Positions 38,955 to 48,374 are shown, numbered from the stretch's first letter. The stretch is DNA of 64,000 bases from an uncultured Clostridia bacterium (GCA_944384405.1 CALWTH010000011.1:1-64000); one strand, 5' to 3'. Notes: a model not told the origin generated them from the sequence alone. Made by a program: numbers and translations.

Positions 38955-39062
38955 ATGAAAACATTACAAATTGTTCCACTATGTGAAATTGAAAATTTAC
39001 GAAAAATGCTGTTTGAATATTTGGTAGAGTTGTCTAAATTTGATAAAGACAACAAAAGATGA
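38955..39062 (+). pseudogene. truncated acetyltransferase-like remnant
   Basis: A 35-residue ORF (MKTLQIVPLCEIENL...FEYLVELSKFD) reads like the first helix of a GNAT acetyltransferase and then stops. The following 85 bp carries only a short unrelated-looking ORF. A -10-like TATAAA ends 6 bp before the ATG. The rest of the gap from 38740 to 39277 is very AT-rich, and I see nothing else in it. Confidence 0.35.
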
Positions 39063-39277
39063 AATGGTAGCCACATACAGAAACATCTACAAGCGTGAAG
39101 ACGAAGACAAATATGGAGTAGTTATTTTTAAAATAAAAGTTATACATTAATTTTAATAGTACAACAATTTTTTTCAAATATATTATAAGATAGATTTTAC
39201 ATATGTAACAAATATACTCCTTTATTAAATATATTAATATGATGGCAACTCGTTGTCGACAAATTAAAGGAGGGAAA

Positions 39278-40372
39278 ATGAACAGAAATTGTTTTTGTGA
39301 TAACCTTTTTTGCAATAAGAACAAATGTTGCTGCAAATATATAATTAAACACATACATCAGTCATCAAGTGGAGTAGGTACAACTGGTCCAACTGGACCA
39401 ACAGGCCCCACTGGGCCGACTGGACCTAATGGAATAACAGGGTCAACAGGGTCAACAGGGTCAACAGGACCAACAGGTGCAACCGGACCAACAGGTGCGA
39501 CAGGACCTATTGGACCAACTGGACCAAGTAGTGGAATAATAGGGCCAACAGGTCCAACTGGTGCTACAGGTGCAACAGGGCCAACAGGAGCGACTGGACC
39601 AACGGGAGCGCAGGGAATTATTGGAGCAACAGGGCCAACAGGGGCGACCGGGCCTGCGGGCAACAATGTTGTAAATCCTTATGATTTGTATGTAAGAAGC
39701 AATACAATCGGAGGTATTGGAACTCAGTCTAGTCCGTTACCTTCAATAGAAGAGGCGTTGGATTTAGTTGCCAATAATGGAACAATTCATGTTTATGATG
39801 GAACATATCCAATTGACACAACTACTAATATTTCAAAAAACAATATCACGCTTGAAGGTAAGCCAAACGCTATGATTCTTTTGACGGCGAATACTGTTCC
39901 ATTTTTAATTTCTGGGAGTGGTAACACGATAAAGGGCTTCACTATCACAAGCGATGTAGCATATCCTGTTGAGTTTATTCAAGTGGGTGGTAATAATAAT
40001 GTTATACGTGATAACATTATATACGGACCATCTCAACAAGGCAGTTCGGACACATGGGTAACAAATAGGGGAATTGTCACACAGGGTGGTACTTTGAATA
40101 ACTGGATTGATGGGAACATCTTTTACTCTTTAAGGCAAAGTGGATATCTAAATCCTTCATCTACTGGATATGTCACGCACAATGTTGTTTATAACACAAG
40201 AGGCTGGGTTGTTGATGGTGCACTTTTTCAATTCTCTGGCAATTCTTGGGGAGAGCCAACCAACGCCGTTGATATTGCGCTTTTAAGTGGCACAACTAGT
40301 GGAGTGCCTTACAATTCAATAACCGAATTACAAGAAAATAACAGTAACGCAAACATAAGTGACCAAAGATAG
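39278..40372 (+). CDS. collagen-like GXT-repeat protein with beta-helix C-terminus (BclA-like)
   Basis: A 364-residue protein in three parts. Residues 1-25 are Cys-rich ([14 protein letters not shown]) and lack a signal peptide. About 95 residues of Gly-X-Y repeats follow, mostly GPT and GAT with Pro and Thr as in Firmicute collagen-like glycoproteins. The last 230 residues read as a right-handed beta-helix ([36 protein letters not shown]). BclA-type spore-surface filaments share the collagen stem, but BclA ends in a TNF-like head, so the beta-helix end is different. AGGAGGG precedes the ATG at 39278. A role on the spore surface is an inference, supported by sporulation genes nearby. Confidence 0.8.
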   Translation: MNRNCFCDNLFCNKNKCCCKYIIKHIHQSSSGVGTTGPTGPTGPTGPTGPNGITGSTGSTGSTGPTGATGPTGATGPIGPTGPSSGIIGPTGPTGATGATGPTGATGPTGAQGIIGATGPTGATGPAGNNVVNPYDLYVRSNTIGGIGTQSSPLPSIEEALDLVANNGTIHVYDGTYPIDTTTNISKNNITLEGKPNAMILLTANTVPFLISGSGNTIKGFTITSDVAYPVEFIQVGGNNNVIRDNIIYGPSQQGSSDTWVTNRGIVTQGGTLNNWIDGNIFYSLRQSGYLNPSSTGYVTHNVVYNTRGWVVDGALFQFSGNSWGEPTNAVDIALLSGTTSGVPYNSITELQENNSNANISDQR

Positions 40373-40440
40373 TTTTTAAACTGTCTTTGCTACGCTATAA
40401 AAATTTAAGTAAAAATTTTGTTTCATTGTTATTGAATGCA

Positions 40441-40474
40441 AAAAAGTAGTTTAGGTAACTAAACTACTATTTTC
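40441..40474. terminator. bidirectional terminator
   Basis: AAAAGTAGTTTAG pairs with CTAAACTACTATTTT around GTAA, with A and T runs on both sides. It can end the collagen-like gene (plus) and a small transcript on the minus strand. Confidence 0.8.
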
Positions 40475-40487
40475 TCTGTTTTTTTGT

Positions 40488-40559
40488 TTAATCTCCGGCA
40501 AGGTCGGCATCTAGTTTTGTTTTGTGAGTCGTGCCTTTCCGGGAGGTATGCAAAAACAT
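40488..40559 (-). CDS. 23-residue small ORF in a GC-rich hairpin region
   Basis: A tiny ORF, MFLHTSRKGTTHKTKLDADL plus three residues (AGD), lies within a GC-rich stretch that can fold (CTCCGGCAAGG against CCTTTCCGGGAG). On the minus strand TATAAT directly precedes the ATG, and the bidirectional terminator begins about 14 bp after the stop. It may be a real small peptide, a structured RNA, or a regulatory leader of the CYTH gene on the other strand. Confidence 0.3.
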   Translation of the reverse strand: MFLHTSRKGTTHKTKLDADLAGD

Positions 40560-40683
40560 ATTATAATTTATGAATACATACATATTTTTGTTAAAAAACT
40601 TTTTTTTACTTTTTAATTTTAATTTTATATGTTATTATACATTTAGTTTTTCAATTTCCATATTTAAAAAAATGGGAGATAAA

Positions 40684-41151
40684 ATGAAAGAGTATGAAAA
40701 AGGTATAAAGGTTGACGATATACAACCATACATAGAATATTGCGAAAAAAATGGTTATAAAAAAGTTGCAGTAACTGAGCAAAATAGAAAAGTTTTTGAA
40801 AATAAAAATGATAGGAAGATAATATCACGTATAACCACCGAAAAGCATGGTGACCAAGAGAAAATATACCTAGACTTTAAAAACTTTTCAACGCATACGG
40901 ACAGTTTGCAAATATCACAAGAGTCAAAAGAACTTGAAATAACAAGACAGCAAATTCCTATTATTTTATCAATGCTTAACACGTTAAACTTCGAGCAGTC
41001 TGCAGACAATTTCAGAACTAGATATGTTTACAAAAAGGGAAGTGTGAAATTTGAAATTGATGATTATAAAGTGCCTAGTATGAAAGTGGTGGCGTTAGAG
41101 GGCAAAGACGATGACGTGGGGCGTGTTTTTGACGAGATAACAAAACTTTAA
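40684..41151 (+). CDS. CYTH-like domain protein
   Basis: A 155-residue protein resembling the CYTH fold (adenylate cyclase class IV / triphosphatase). It shows an EYEKG start in place of EXEXK, 'DRKIISRITTE', 'YVYKKGSVKFEIDDYKVPSMKVVALEG' and alternating charged strands typical of the tunnel. These enzymes hydrolyse inorganic triphosphate or thiamine triphosphate. The signature is imperfect, so activity is uncertain. I start it at the ATG at 40684 after GGGAGA; the 38 residues before it in frame are hydrophobic read-through without a ribosome site. Confidence 0.6.
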   Translation: MKEYEKGIKVDDIQPYIEYCEKNGYKKVAVTEQNRKVFENKNDRKIISRITTEKHGDQEKIYLDFKNFSTHTDSLQISQESKELEITRQQIPIILSMLNTLNFEQSADNFRTRYVYKKGSVKFEIDDYKVPSMKVVALEGKDDDVGRVFDEITKL

Positions 41152-41244
41152 TAATATGCAATTTATTTTTTATTTTTGTGAAAATTTTATATTAAACATA
41201 AGGGTTGAACAAAAGTATTTTTTAAATTTGGTATAGGAGGAAAT

Positions 41245-41577
41245 ATGAGTAAAGAATATTTAGGAAAAACAGTGACTGTTAAAATGGACAGACCAATGGG
41301 GACAAAACATCCAAAGCATGGATTTGTGTATCCAGTAAACTATGGTTACATTCCAAACACTGTGTCGGGAGATGGCGAGGAACTTGATGCCTATGTTTTG
41401 GGTGTATTTGAGCCACTTGATACATTTGAGGGCAAAGTTATTGCCATTATTCACAGAACAAACGACAATGATGACAAATTGGTGGTTGCACCAGAAGGCA
41501 AAAACTATTCAGATGAGCAAATAAGGGCTTTGACAGAATTTCAAGAGCAATGGTTCAAATCTGAGATTTGGCGTTAA
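41245..41577 (+). CDS. short inorganic-pyrophosphatase-like protein
   Basis: A 110-residue member of the soluble type I pyrophosphatase fold. 'YPVNYGYIPNT' and 'DGEELDAYVLG' match the metal-binding core (DGDPLD in standard enzymes), and 'NDNDDKLVVAP' fits the third metal-binding region. It lacks about 60 residues of a standard PPase, mainly at the N-terminus, and may have a different phosphate substrate. AGGAGG lies 5 nt upstream. Confidence 0.8.
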   Translation: MSKEYLGKTVTVKMDRPMGTKHPKHGFVYPVNYGYIPNTVSGDGEELDAYVLGVFEPLDTFEGKVIAIIHRTNDNDDKLVVAPEGKNYSDEQIRALTEFQEQWFKSEIWR

Positions 41578-41681
41578 CTAAAATTAATACTAAGTTTACA
41601 AAAACTTTTTTAATGTATTTATATTAAATTTTAAAAAAACAATGGTAAAGACAACTTTTGATAGTCAAAAATATAGGCACT

Positions 41682-41713
41682 AAAAAAAAACACTCTTTAA
41701 TTATAAAGAGTGT
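41682..41713 (-). terminator. terminator of the M60 surface-protein gene, displaced by an insertion
   Basis: On the minus strand ACACTCTTTA pairs with TAAAGAGTGT and is followed by nine T. A copy of the stem (41889-41908) lies at the end of the gene itself, about 180 bp away. Confidence 0.75.
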
Positions 41714-41908
41714 TTCAGCGTGTAGACAAACAAATCAGACTGCCGAAAAGCAAGTGAGGCGAGGCTCGCAAAATGTCCAAAAGCAGGAGTTTAGTTACCT
41801 AAATGACTGTTTTTGGGCGTTTTGCAGTAAACAAAGCAAGAAAAATTTTGCAAAATTTTTCGGTCACGCAGTTTTTCGACAGTCTGAACACTCTTTAATT
41901 ATAAAGAG
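41691..41908. repeat. 20-bp direct repeats flanking a small insertion
   Basis: CACTCTTTAATTATAAAGAG occurs at 41691-41710 and 41889-41908, identical over 20 bp. The pair brackets the inverted-repeat element at 41736-41886. Confidence 0.8.
41736..41886. mobile_element. 151-bp element with terminal inverted repeats (MITE-like)
   Basis: The ends are CAGACTGCCGAAAA (41736-41749) and TTTTCGACAGTCTG (41873-41886), inverted with one mismatch. No ORF of note lies inside. GAGGCGAGGCTCGC in it resembles the tail of the repeats at 33185-33486, so related small elements may be scattered in the genome. Mobility is an inference. Confidence 0.5.
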
Positions 41909-44900
41909 CGCTTTTTATTGCGTTTTTTCAAAATTAAAATAAATATTATTATAATTACAATTAAAATAAATATTGCACCAAAAACAACTGCATAAAATAT
42001 TATTTGATTTTGTGGCCGAGACTCATTTTCATCAACAATAGCAGTAATTTCTGTATAGTATTTATCAAAAACAATAGTTTCATTTGGTTCGTATGTATCT
42101 CCGGCATAATACCAGCCCAGTATTTTATTTTTATTTGCGTCTAACAAGTTAAGCGATATTTTGTCACCATCTGAATAAGAGTCTTTTGATGTAAATATTT
42201 CACCATTTATATTTATTTTTAAATTAAACAAAAGTTGATATAGCACTGCAACAATATTCGTATTTTGAGTTATTGTTATTGTATCGCCAGGGTTATATGT
42301 CGCGTTGGCATATTGCCATGAAACAAACTCATATTTATTTGAAACATTGGCAGTAGGTAATGTATATGTGTCACCATAACTAAACTGCTGGTCAATCATT
42401 GTTGTTTGGTCGGCAATCGTGATTCCGATTTGATAAGTTGCTTTTTTTAGTTTTATTTCTTTTTGATTTTCAGAGAGATATAAATCATATTTAGAAGACA
42501 TTTTTGGCGAAATTTTTATGTGATTTTTAAAATCTTCTGACATAACTATGTTGTTAGTTATAATAGTTTTATCAAATCCTTTGTCTGTATATATTGTCGC
42601 ATTTATGTTGGTCAAATTGCCATTTAATTTCAATGTATTTGAACCATTTATATACATTTCACCTTCAATTTTGTTGTCTGCAACATTTAAAATTATTGTG
42701 CCGTTATTTAGATAAAGTACATCGCCTTTATTTGATTTGTTTGAGTATATGTCTGAGCTATTTAGTGTTATTGTGCTGTACTGATTTGTATAAACAGTTG
42801 CACCTTCAACTGATGCTGAATTTTTGGTTAGGGTACAATTTGTAAAAGTTGTCTTTGAAGAACTTTGACCATAGACAACTCCGCCATATTTGGCACTATT
42901 TGATGTGAAATTGCAATTTTCAAATTGCACTGTGCCATATGCAAAACATACGCCACCAAAACCACTTGCACTATTTTGAGAAAATTCACAGTTTGTGAAC
43001 GAGCAAGAGTTTGAGTTGTTGATAAACGCTCCGGCACTTGATGCCTTGTTTGAAATAAAAAGTGAATTTGTAACAATTGTTTTGCACTTTAATTCAAGTG
43101 CTCCGCCGTTGCCACTTACTGAGTTATTTTCAAAAGTGCACGAGTTTATCACAAGCGAAGCAGTTGTCGATGTGGTTATTGCACCACCATTGTCATTTGC
43201 TTTGTTGTTCAAAAACTCTGTATTTTCAAATGTTGCTGTTCCACTTGCAACGTATATCACGCCGCCAGCAGAAGTGTTTGAATTGAAGTTTTGAAAAATC
43301 ACATTTTTTGTCGTCAAGTTGCCGTTTGAAACAATGGCTCTTTCGCCAAGACTTGCATAATTGCCTTCAAAAACAATTTTATTTGTGCTATTTCCTTCAA
43401 CGTCGAAATTCACTGCCGAATTTACTGTAAAGATGTTTGAAGAAGTTGTTTTGTAGAAAGTTATATCTTTTGTAACACTTGAATCTATTTTTATGGTAAC
43501 ATTTTTGTCTATGATGATATTATTTTCTTTAATATCTTTTAATAGATATATTGTGTCACCAGCACTTGCATTTTTTATTGCGTCTTTAAGCCTTGTGAAA
43601 TATGTATCTTCAATTCGGCAAACTGTACTTTCTGTGTTGGCGAATGTATCGCTGTATGCGGTGCAATTTAGTCTTCTGTCAAACGCTCTAATTTTGTAAT
43701 TTGGTGTGTAGCCGTCTTGGTATGTTTTTGTGTCTGTGTAATAGTTTGAATTTGTGAAGGCGATTACTTTGTATCCGTCTGTGTCGTTTCCTTCAAGTAT
43801 TTCATAGCCAAGGTGTCCGATTTTGTCTTTTTGGTAAGGCATGAGTATGCTATAACCGTTACTTGTTTTTTCAACAGAAATTATATTTATTTTCATTGAA
43901 TCGTCATATATGGAAAGTTTGTCACCATGTTCAAGTAGGTAAGTGTATGTCATGTTGTCTATATACCACAACTTTAATTGATTGTTAACTATTGTACCTT
44001 CGTCATGTAGTTTTTGCATTGCAGATTTAAAAGCATCACTTGCAGAATTTTCAACAAACATCGTTCCGCCAAGTGCATATCCATATCTTTCAAAGTAGTA
44101 CGATAAGTCAATACCTGTAACAATACTGCTAAAATAAACTTGCTTTTCAACTTTGTTCATCCCACTAGCCGTTGCGGTGCGATACATATTTTCAAGTTTG
44201 CCCCAATATCCAGGAAAAACACTTTCAATGTTCCACCATATTGCTGCATTACCTTGATTTTTTTGCCAAACATCTGCTGGATTGACATCGTCTGGTGCCA
44301 TGAGGTTAGTGATAGTTGAATGATTTTCTCTTGAACCTGTTTTTTCGTTTGCTGACTTGTTGAAGTTAGATACCATGTTGTTTGTTGTTTCTGACACAAC
44401 GCGTTCGCCAATGTCCATCATGTGCCCAATTTCGTGTGTCATTCCCCAGCCAAAGTTCTCGCCAGCCAGTGCAGTGTCTTGCCAGTTATTTGTCTGAATA
44501 CCAATGTGCTCTGTGTATGCGTATGCGGCAGCATATGGTTGCATTATTCTCACATTAACATTAAGATACTCTGCTCTTTCATCATAACTTGATGAATTTT
44601 TGTCAAAATTTACGCCTTCAAAAATGTACAAACTTTTAAGATATGTATCCCAATTTTCGCAAACTTTAGCCACGCTGTAACTTTGAGTTATGTAGTAATC
44701 ATACGCCCTTGATGCTTGAACGGTGAGAATTACTTTGTTTGAAACTATCTCTGTTAAATTCAAATAATTTTCTGGTTGTGCGTTTAAAAGTTCAACATAA
44801 TCTCTTAAATTTTTCTCATATCTTATCTCATCTTGTCCCATGTAATACACAGGGAAAACCGTACCACCTTCAATATAAATTTTCACATCTTCACTTTGCT

Positions 44901-46071
44901 CGGTGGTTTTGTATGGATTGATTATGTAAATAGGTCCGCCAGCCAAAGTTTTAATTGACCAAGAAGAATTATAAAGGTTGGGTGTTGTTAAAACATTTTC
45001 ACCGATTTGTAGTGTATAATTTCCGCTCTTCCATTGACTCCAATAACCTTGGTGCTGTGTAAACACTATTTGTGGCAATGGATCAGTTGACTTTGCATCA
45101 ACATAAATAGTTATTGTTTCATTGGGTTTAGCATAAATTCCTGTTATTTGCCTGTTTGTTCCTTGCCAAGTCATGTCTAGGTCATACCTTGCGTAGTCCC
45201 ATACATTTCCAACTTGCTTTATATATTTTCCTTTTGTGTCTTTGTTTGTTGAAAATTCCCTATATCTTGTATCAAAAGTCAAATTGCCGTTTAAGATGTT
45301 TTTTGCCCTTTGAATGTCGCTTAAAACTATGCTTGGCACAAAACTAAGTTCGTTTATGTCTTGTTCAAGTTTGTTTATAGCAGACAATGAATTAAAATCT
45401 GAAATAATAACGCTTTTTTTGTAATCTGTGAACAAATTTCTAGCAGTTTGTAAAATGTCTTGTTCTGGCTTAAAGAATATGAATTCACTAGCAGAGCAGT
45501 GTTGTGTCAAATTACTATTTACATTTGTGTATTCAAATTTAAAGTATTTGAATGAGTATGCTTTATCAAAATTATATATTAGTACATTGGTACTAAGTGG
45601 GGAAACCCCTTCGCCGATTTTTTGAAAAGAGATGCCATCATCTGAGATATAAAAAGTTGCAGTCAAAGGGAAACCCTTTAATTTGTCATCTCTTCTTGTG
45701 GCGAATATGAGTCTGTCGACTTCAACTTGTGTATTAAATTCAATTAAAACATAGTTTTTGTAACTGTCACTGTTTACTTTGTTTGTTTCCCAAAATGTAT
45801 TAAAATTCAAGTCAAACGCTCTTGATAGTACATTCCCAGGATAATTTCCGCCGTTGTTTGAATAGTTTGTAATATACTCAGTGTTTTGAGTGTTTGTTGT
45901 TATTGCGTATGCGTTTAAATAATCGCTTTGCAAGTACTCACTTGATGTGGTTGTGTACTCTATTTCAAATTGGATATCGGCATCTGCACTAATAGGGTGT
46001 TGTATATAGTTAATTGATGTTATACAAAACATCATCATTGTTAGCATCACTAAAATAAAATATTTTTTCAT
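41899..46071 (-). CDS. 1390-residue surface protein with discoidin, M60 peptidase and repeat domains
   Basis: A multi-domain cell-surface protein. In order: a signal peptide (1-27); an F5/8 type C (discoidin) carbohydrate-binding domain at about 60-200 (AFDLNFNTFWETN, YVLIEFNTQVEVDRL); an M60/enhancin-type metallopeptidase at about 290-700 with the zinc motif HEIGH near residue 545 and the following Glu in GERVVSE; Pmp/beta-helix repeats at about 890-1170 (NNKANDNGGAI, NSLFISNKASSAGAF); InlB-like beta repeats (FVSWQYANATYNPGDTI); and a membrane anchor with a KKRNKKR tail. M60 proteins cleave mucin-type glycoproteins, so mucus use or adhesion is likely. The stop codon sits inside the duplicated 20-bp repeat. 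Confidence 0.85.
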   Translation of the reverse strand: MKKYFILVMLTMMMFCITSINYIQHPISADADIQFEIEYTTTSSEYLQSDYLNAYAITTNTQNTEYITNYSNNGGNYPGNVLSRAFDLNFNTFWETNKVNSDSYKNYVLIEFNTQVEVDRLIFATRRDDKLKGFPLTATFYISDDGISFQKIGEGVSPLSTNVLIYNFDKAYSFKYFKFEYTNVNSNLTQHCSASEFIFFKPEQDILQTARNLFTDYKKSVIISDFNSLSAINKLEQDINELSFVPSIVLSDIQRAKNILNGNLTFDTRYREFSTNKDTKGKYIKQVGNVWDYARYDLDMTWQGTNRQITGIYAKPNETITIYVDAKSTDPLPQIVFTQHQGYWSQWKSGNYTLQIGENVLTTPNLYNSSWSIKTLAGGPIYIINPYKTTEQSEDVKIYIEGGTVFPVYYMGQDEIRYEKNLRDYVELLNAQPENYLNLTEIVSNKVILTVQASRAYDYYITQSYSVAKVCENWDTYLKSLYIFEGVNFDKNSSSYDERAEYLNVNVRIMQPYAAAYAYTEHIGIQTNNWQDTALAGENFGWGMTHEIGHMMDIGERVVSETTNNMVSNFNKSANEKTGSRENHSTITNLMAPDDVNPADVWQKNQGNAAIWWNIESVFPGYWGKLENMYRTATASGMNKVEKQVYFSSIVTGIDLSYYFERYGYALGGTMFVENSASDAFKSAMQKLHDEGTIVNNQLKLWYIDNMTYTYLLEHGDKLSIYDDSMKINIISVEKTSNGYSILMPYQKDKIGHLGYEILEGNDTDGYKVIAFTNSNYYTDTKTYQDGYTPNYKIRAFDRRLNCTAYSDTFANTESTVCRIEDTYFTRLKDAIKNASAGDTIYLLKDIKENNIIIDKNVTIKIDSSVTKDITFYKTTSSNIFTVNSAVNFDVEGNSTNKIVFEGNYASLGERAIVSNGNLTTKNVIFQNFNSNTSAGGVIYVASGTATFENTEFLNNKANDNGGAITTSTTASLVINSCTFENNSVSGNGGALELKCKTIVTNSLFISNKASSAGAFINNSNSCSFTNCEFSQNSASGFGGVCFAYGTVQFENCNFTSNSAKYGGVVYGQSSSKTTFTNCTLTKNSASVEGATVYTNQYSTITLNSSDIYSNKSNKGDVLYLNNGTIILNVADNKIEGEMYINGSNTLKLNGNLTNINATIYTDKGFDKTIITNNIVMSEDFKNHIKISPKMSSKYDLYLSENQKEIKLKKATYQIGITIADQTTMIDQQFSYGDTYTLPTANVSNKYEFVSWQYANATYNPGDTITITQNTNIVAVLYQLLFNLKININGEIFTSKDSYSDGDKISLNLLDANKNKILGWYYAGDTYEPNETIVFDKYYTEITAIVDENESRPQNQIIFYAVVFGAIFILIVIIIIFILILKKRNKKRSL

Positions 46072-46257
46072 TTGAAACTCCTATAAAATTTAGCGCTAAA
46101 AGTATACAACTTTATAAAAACAAATTCAACACTATTAGTAAATATATCTTGTTGAGTTGTGTTATTCATAAAAGTTTTGTGTAATTAATACATTAAAAAC
46201 GCTTGCAAAGTAGTTTACATTTTATTAAACTAAAAAAGATAGAAGGGATTTAAGTGT

Positions 46258-46596
46258 ATGGATAGCAAAAAAGACAATATTTTTGATATATATAATAACT
46301 ACCTAGATGTGTTTAATCAAGATAAATTATATGATTTTATTTGTAAATATTTAATTGAAGATGAAAGTTTTATTAATATTGTCAATGATATTATTGCACC
46401 AAAATCGCTAAAAGACATGACACTTGAACAAAGAAAATTTGAATTTTTATATTTTTTGCATAATGGGCATAGAAGTTTTATTTTAAATGTAATTGTTTTA
46501 AAATATTTGGCACAAAAATTTGAAAAGTTAAGCCCTAACTTTTTAGATGGGTATTGGCAAGAAAAATTTAAAAAATTGCACAATTATGAAATATAA
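46258..46596 (+). CDS. 112-residue helical protein of unknown function
   Basis: A small, mostly helical, acidic soluble protein (IYNNYLDVFNQDKLYDFICKYLIEDE; LEQRKFEFLYFLHNGHRSF). AGAAGGGAT lies before the ATG. It is followed 30 nt later by the HIT-like gene, so it is probably co-transcribed. No family is recognised. Confidence 0.6.
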   Translation: MDSKKDNIFDIYNNYLDVFNQDKLYDFICKYLIEDESFINIVNDIIAPKSLKDMTLEQRKFEFLYFLHNGHRSFILNVIVLKYLAQKFEKLSPNFLDGYWQEKFKKLHNYEI

Positions 46597-46626
46597 TTAA
46601 AAAATTTTATAAAAAGGAAGGAAAAA

Positions 46627-47124
46627 ATGGAAGAAAAAGAGTTATTAAAACTATCTGCAAAACAATTGACGGATTTAGGAGTATGTCCAACTTGTCTAAA
46701 CCGAAAATACAACGGTGCAATATTTGGTGATGATTCAAAATTGAAACTTTATGAAGATAAAGACATAGAATGTTTATTTGTTGGAAATCCAAGAGCAGTA
46801 GGGCATATGATGATATCAACTCAAACACACTATCATGATATGAGCGAAGCCCCAGATGCCATAAATGAAAAAATCATAAGATTTGCAAAGCAGTTTATGA
46901 TTATACTAAAAAAAGTTTATGACTGTGAAAGAGTTTATTTGTGCACAATGAGTGATGGTCCAATGAATCATTATCACGTTCAATTAATCCCAAGATACAA
47001 AGATGAGGAAAGAGGTTCAAAAAATTTTGTCAAACCAAGGAAACCATATGTTTACGACGAAAAGTCATTTTCTGAAATAAAAAAACTTATAAATGAATAC
47101 GCACGAGCAAATGAAAACCATTAA
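46627..47124 (+). CDS. HIT-like (histidine triad) protein
   Basis: A 165-residue histidine-triad hydrolase or transferase. The active-site motif HYHVQLIPR is near residue 114, after 'CTMSDGPMN', and 'FVGNPRAVGHMMISTQTHYHDMSE' is the usual HIT strand-turn. An N-terminal CPTCLNR cluster is an addition, perhaps half a zinc site. HIT enzymes hydrolyse or transfer nucleotidyl groups; the substrate here is unknown. Strong AAGGAAGGA ribosome site. Confidence 0.85.
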   Translation: MEEKELLKLSAKQLTDLGVCPTCLNRKYNGAIFGDDSKLKLYEDKDIECLFVGNPRAVGHMMISTQTHYHDMSEAPDAINEKIIRFAKQFMIILKKVYDCERVYLCTMSDGPMNHYHVQLIPRYKDEERGSKNFVKPRKPYVYDEKSFSEIKKLINEYARANENH

Positions 47125-47159
47125 GAGTTTTGATTTAAAAATAGCGGAATTGGCAAAAA

Positions 47160-47654
47160 ATGAAATATTTTAGGCTTTTTGGTGTTGTTTTGTGTGCAAT
47201 TTGTTGTATTTTTGGTATGGGTGCATGCGATAATAAAAAGTTAGATACAACACCAGACACAGAAATAGGAAGTTCAAACAATGATGAAAATACTGACGCA
47301 AATGAAGGGGAGATTATGAAAATTGATATAAACGGTGTTATTTTTGAAGCAGTTTTGGAAAATAATAGCACTGCAAACGCTTTTCACAATATGTTGCCAC
47401 AAACTTTTAATATGAATGAACTTAATGACAATGAAAAATATTGCTATCTAAACACAGAATTGCCACCAAACACGTATAAACCACAAACAATTTATGCTGG
47501 CGATATCATGTTATGGGGGAATAATTGTTTGGTAATATTTTATGAAACTTTTTCAACAACCTATTCATATTCAAAAGTTGGAAAGATAAAAGATGTCACC
47601 AATCTTAAACAATGTTTGGGCAATGATGATGTCGTTGTTGATTTTAAATTGTAA
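47160..47654 (+). CDS. lipoprotein with cyclophilin-like fold
   Basis: A 164-residue lipoprotein: lipobox MGAC (Cys23), then a 30-residue Asp/Asn/Thr-rich linker and a compact beta domain (IDINGVIFEAVLENNSTANAFHNMLP; GDIMLWGNNCLVIFYETF; YSKVGKI). The last pattern is that of the cyclophilin-like domain often found in Firmicute lipoproteins and NADPH-linked gene clusters, where the biochemical role is unclear. Prolyl-isomerase activity should not be assumed. The ribosome site is weak. Confidence 0.7.
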   Translation: MKYFRLFGVVLCAICCIFGMGACDNKKLDTTPDTEIGSSNNDENTDANEGEIMKIDINGVIFEAVLENNSTANAFHNMLPQTFNMNELNDNEKYCYLNTELPPNTYKPQTIYAGDIMLWGNNCLVIFYETFSTTYSYSKVGKIKDVTNLKQCLGNDDVVVDFKL

Positions 47655-47831
47655 AAATAAATTAAACAAAAAAACGATCGAATATAAATTCAACCGTCCA
47701 TAAGTATGGCTTAAAGGAACAAATAAAAATTATGATTGTTTGACCTTTTGGTCATATTTTTTTATAATATCAATATTGTAATTGTTTATTTAGAATTGTT
47801 TTTATTATGTGGACAAAAGAAAGGGGTATTT

Positions 47832-48374
47832 ATGGAAATTTATGTAATGAGACATGGAAGGACTGTGTGGAACGAAAAGCATATTTGTCAGGGCAGGTCA
47901 CAAAATAGATTAAGTAAATTTGGAAAATTGCAAGTTGAACAACAAGCAATTGAATACAAAAGATTAAAAATTGATTTTATTTTTGCTTCACCGCTTATGC
48001 GTACCCTGCAAACTGCAAATATCATGAATAAATACCATAACGCAAAAATTATTCGTGACAAAAGAATAATAGAAGTGAATCAGGGAATATTCACTGGTCA
48101 AAAAAAGGGAAAACTCACTGATGAACAAAAATTTGAAATAAATCAGTTTAAAAAAGATAGCGGAATTGAAACTTATGAGGAAATTTACGAAAGGACAATC
48201 GATTTTATAAACTATTTAAGAGAAAACTATAAAGATAAGAACATATTAGTTGTAACTCATGGAATAATTGCAAGTTATATTGAAAAAATTGGTGAGAGAT
48301 TATCTTTAGAACAAAACGAGATAAAAAACTATTCAACTTTTGATAACGCCGAAATAAAAAAAACATGTATTTAG
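47832..48374 (+). CDS. histidine phosphatase superfamily protein
   Basis: A 180-residue phosphoglycerate-mutase-like phosphatase. The phospho-accepting motif MRHGRTVWNE is at residues 6-15, with FASPLMRTLQTA near residue 57 and the second His in VVTHGIIASYIE near residue 145. The general acid region (EVNQGIFTGQ) is present. It may act on phosphosugars, nucleotides or a cofactor intermediate. The start is the ATG at 47832, with AAGGGG upstream; the hydrophobic in-frame extension before it is not used. Confidence 0.85.
   Translation: MEIYVMRHGRTVWNEKHICQGRSQNRLSKFGKLQVEQQAIEYKRLKIDFIFASPLMRTLQTANIMNKYHNAKIIRDKRIIEVNQGIFTGQKKGKLTDEQKFEINQFKKDSGIETYEEIYERTIDFINYLRENYKDKNILVVTHGIIASYIEKIGERLSLEQNEIKNYSTFDNAEIKKTCI

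Noticed and set aside
39376-39663. Dense short repeats that could be mistaken for a CRISPR array
   Set aside because: The period is 9 bp in frame with a coding region (Gly-Pro-Thr codons), with no spacers and no cas genes.
39358-39666. Long minus-strand ORF rich in Gly-Pro-Val opposite the collagen repeats
   Set aside because: It is the mirror of a GXT repeat; triplet repeats open all frames. There is no ribosome site or promoter, and the plus-strand frame has the meaningful flanking domains.
41658-41942. 94-residue ORF across the insertion near the M60 gene
   Set aside because: It crosses a terminator stem, the inverted-repeat element and the second terminator copy, with no ribosome site.
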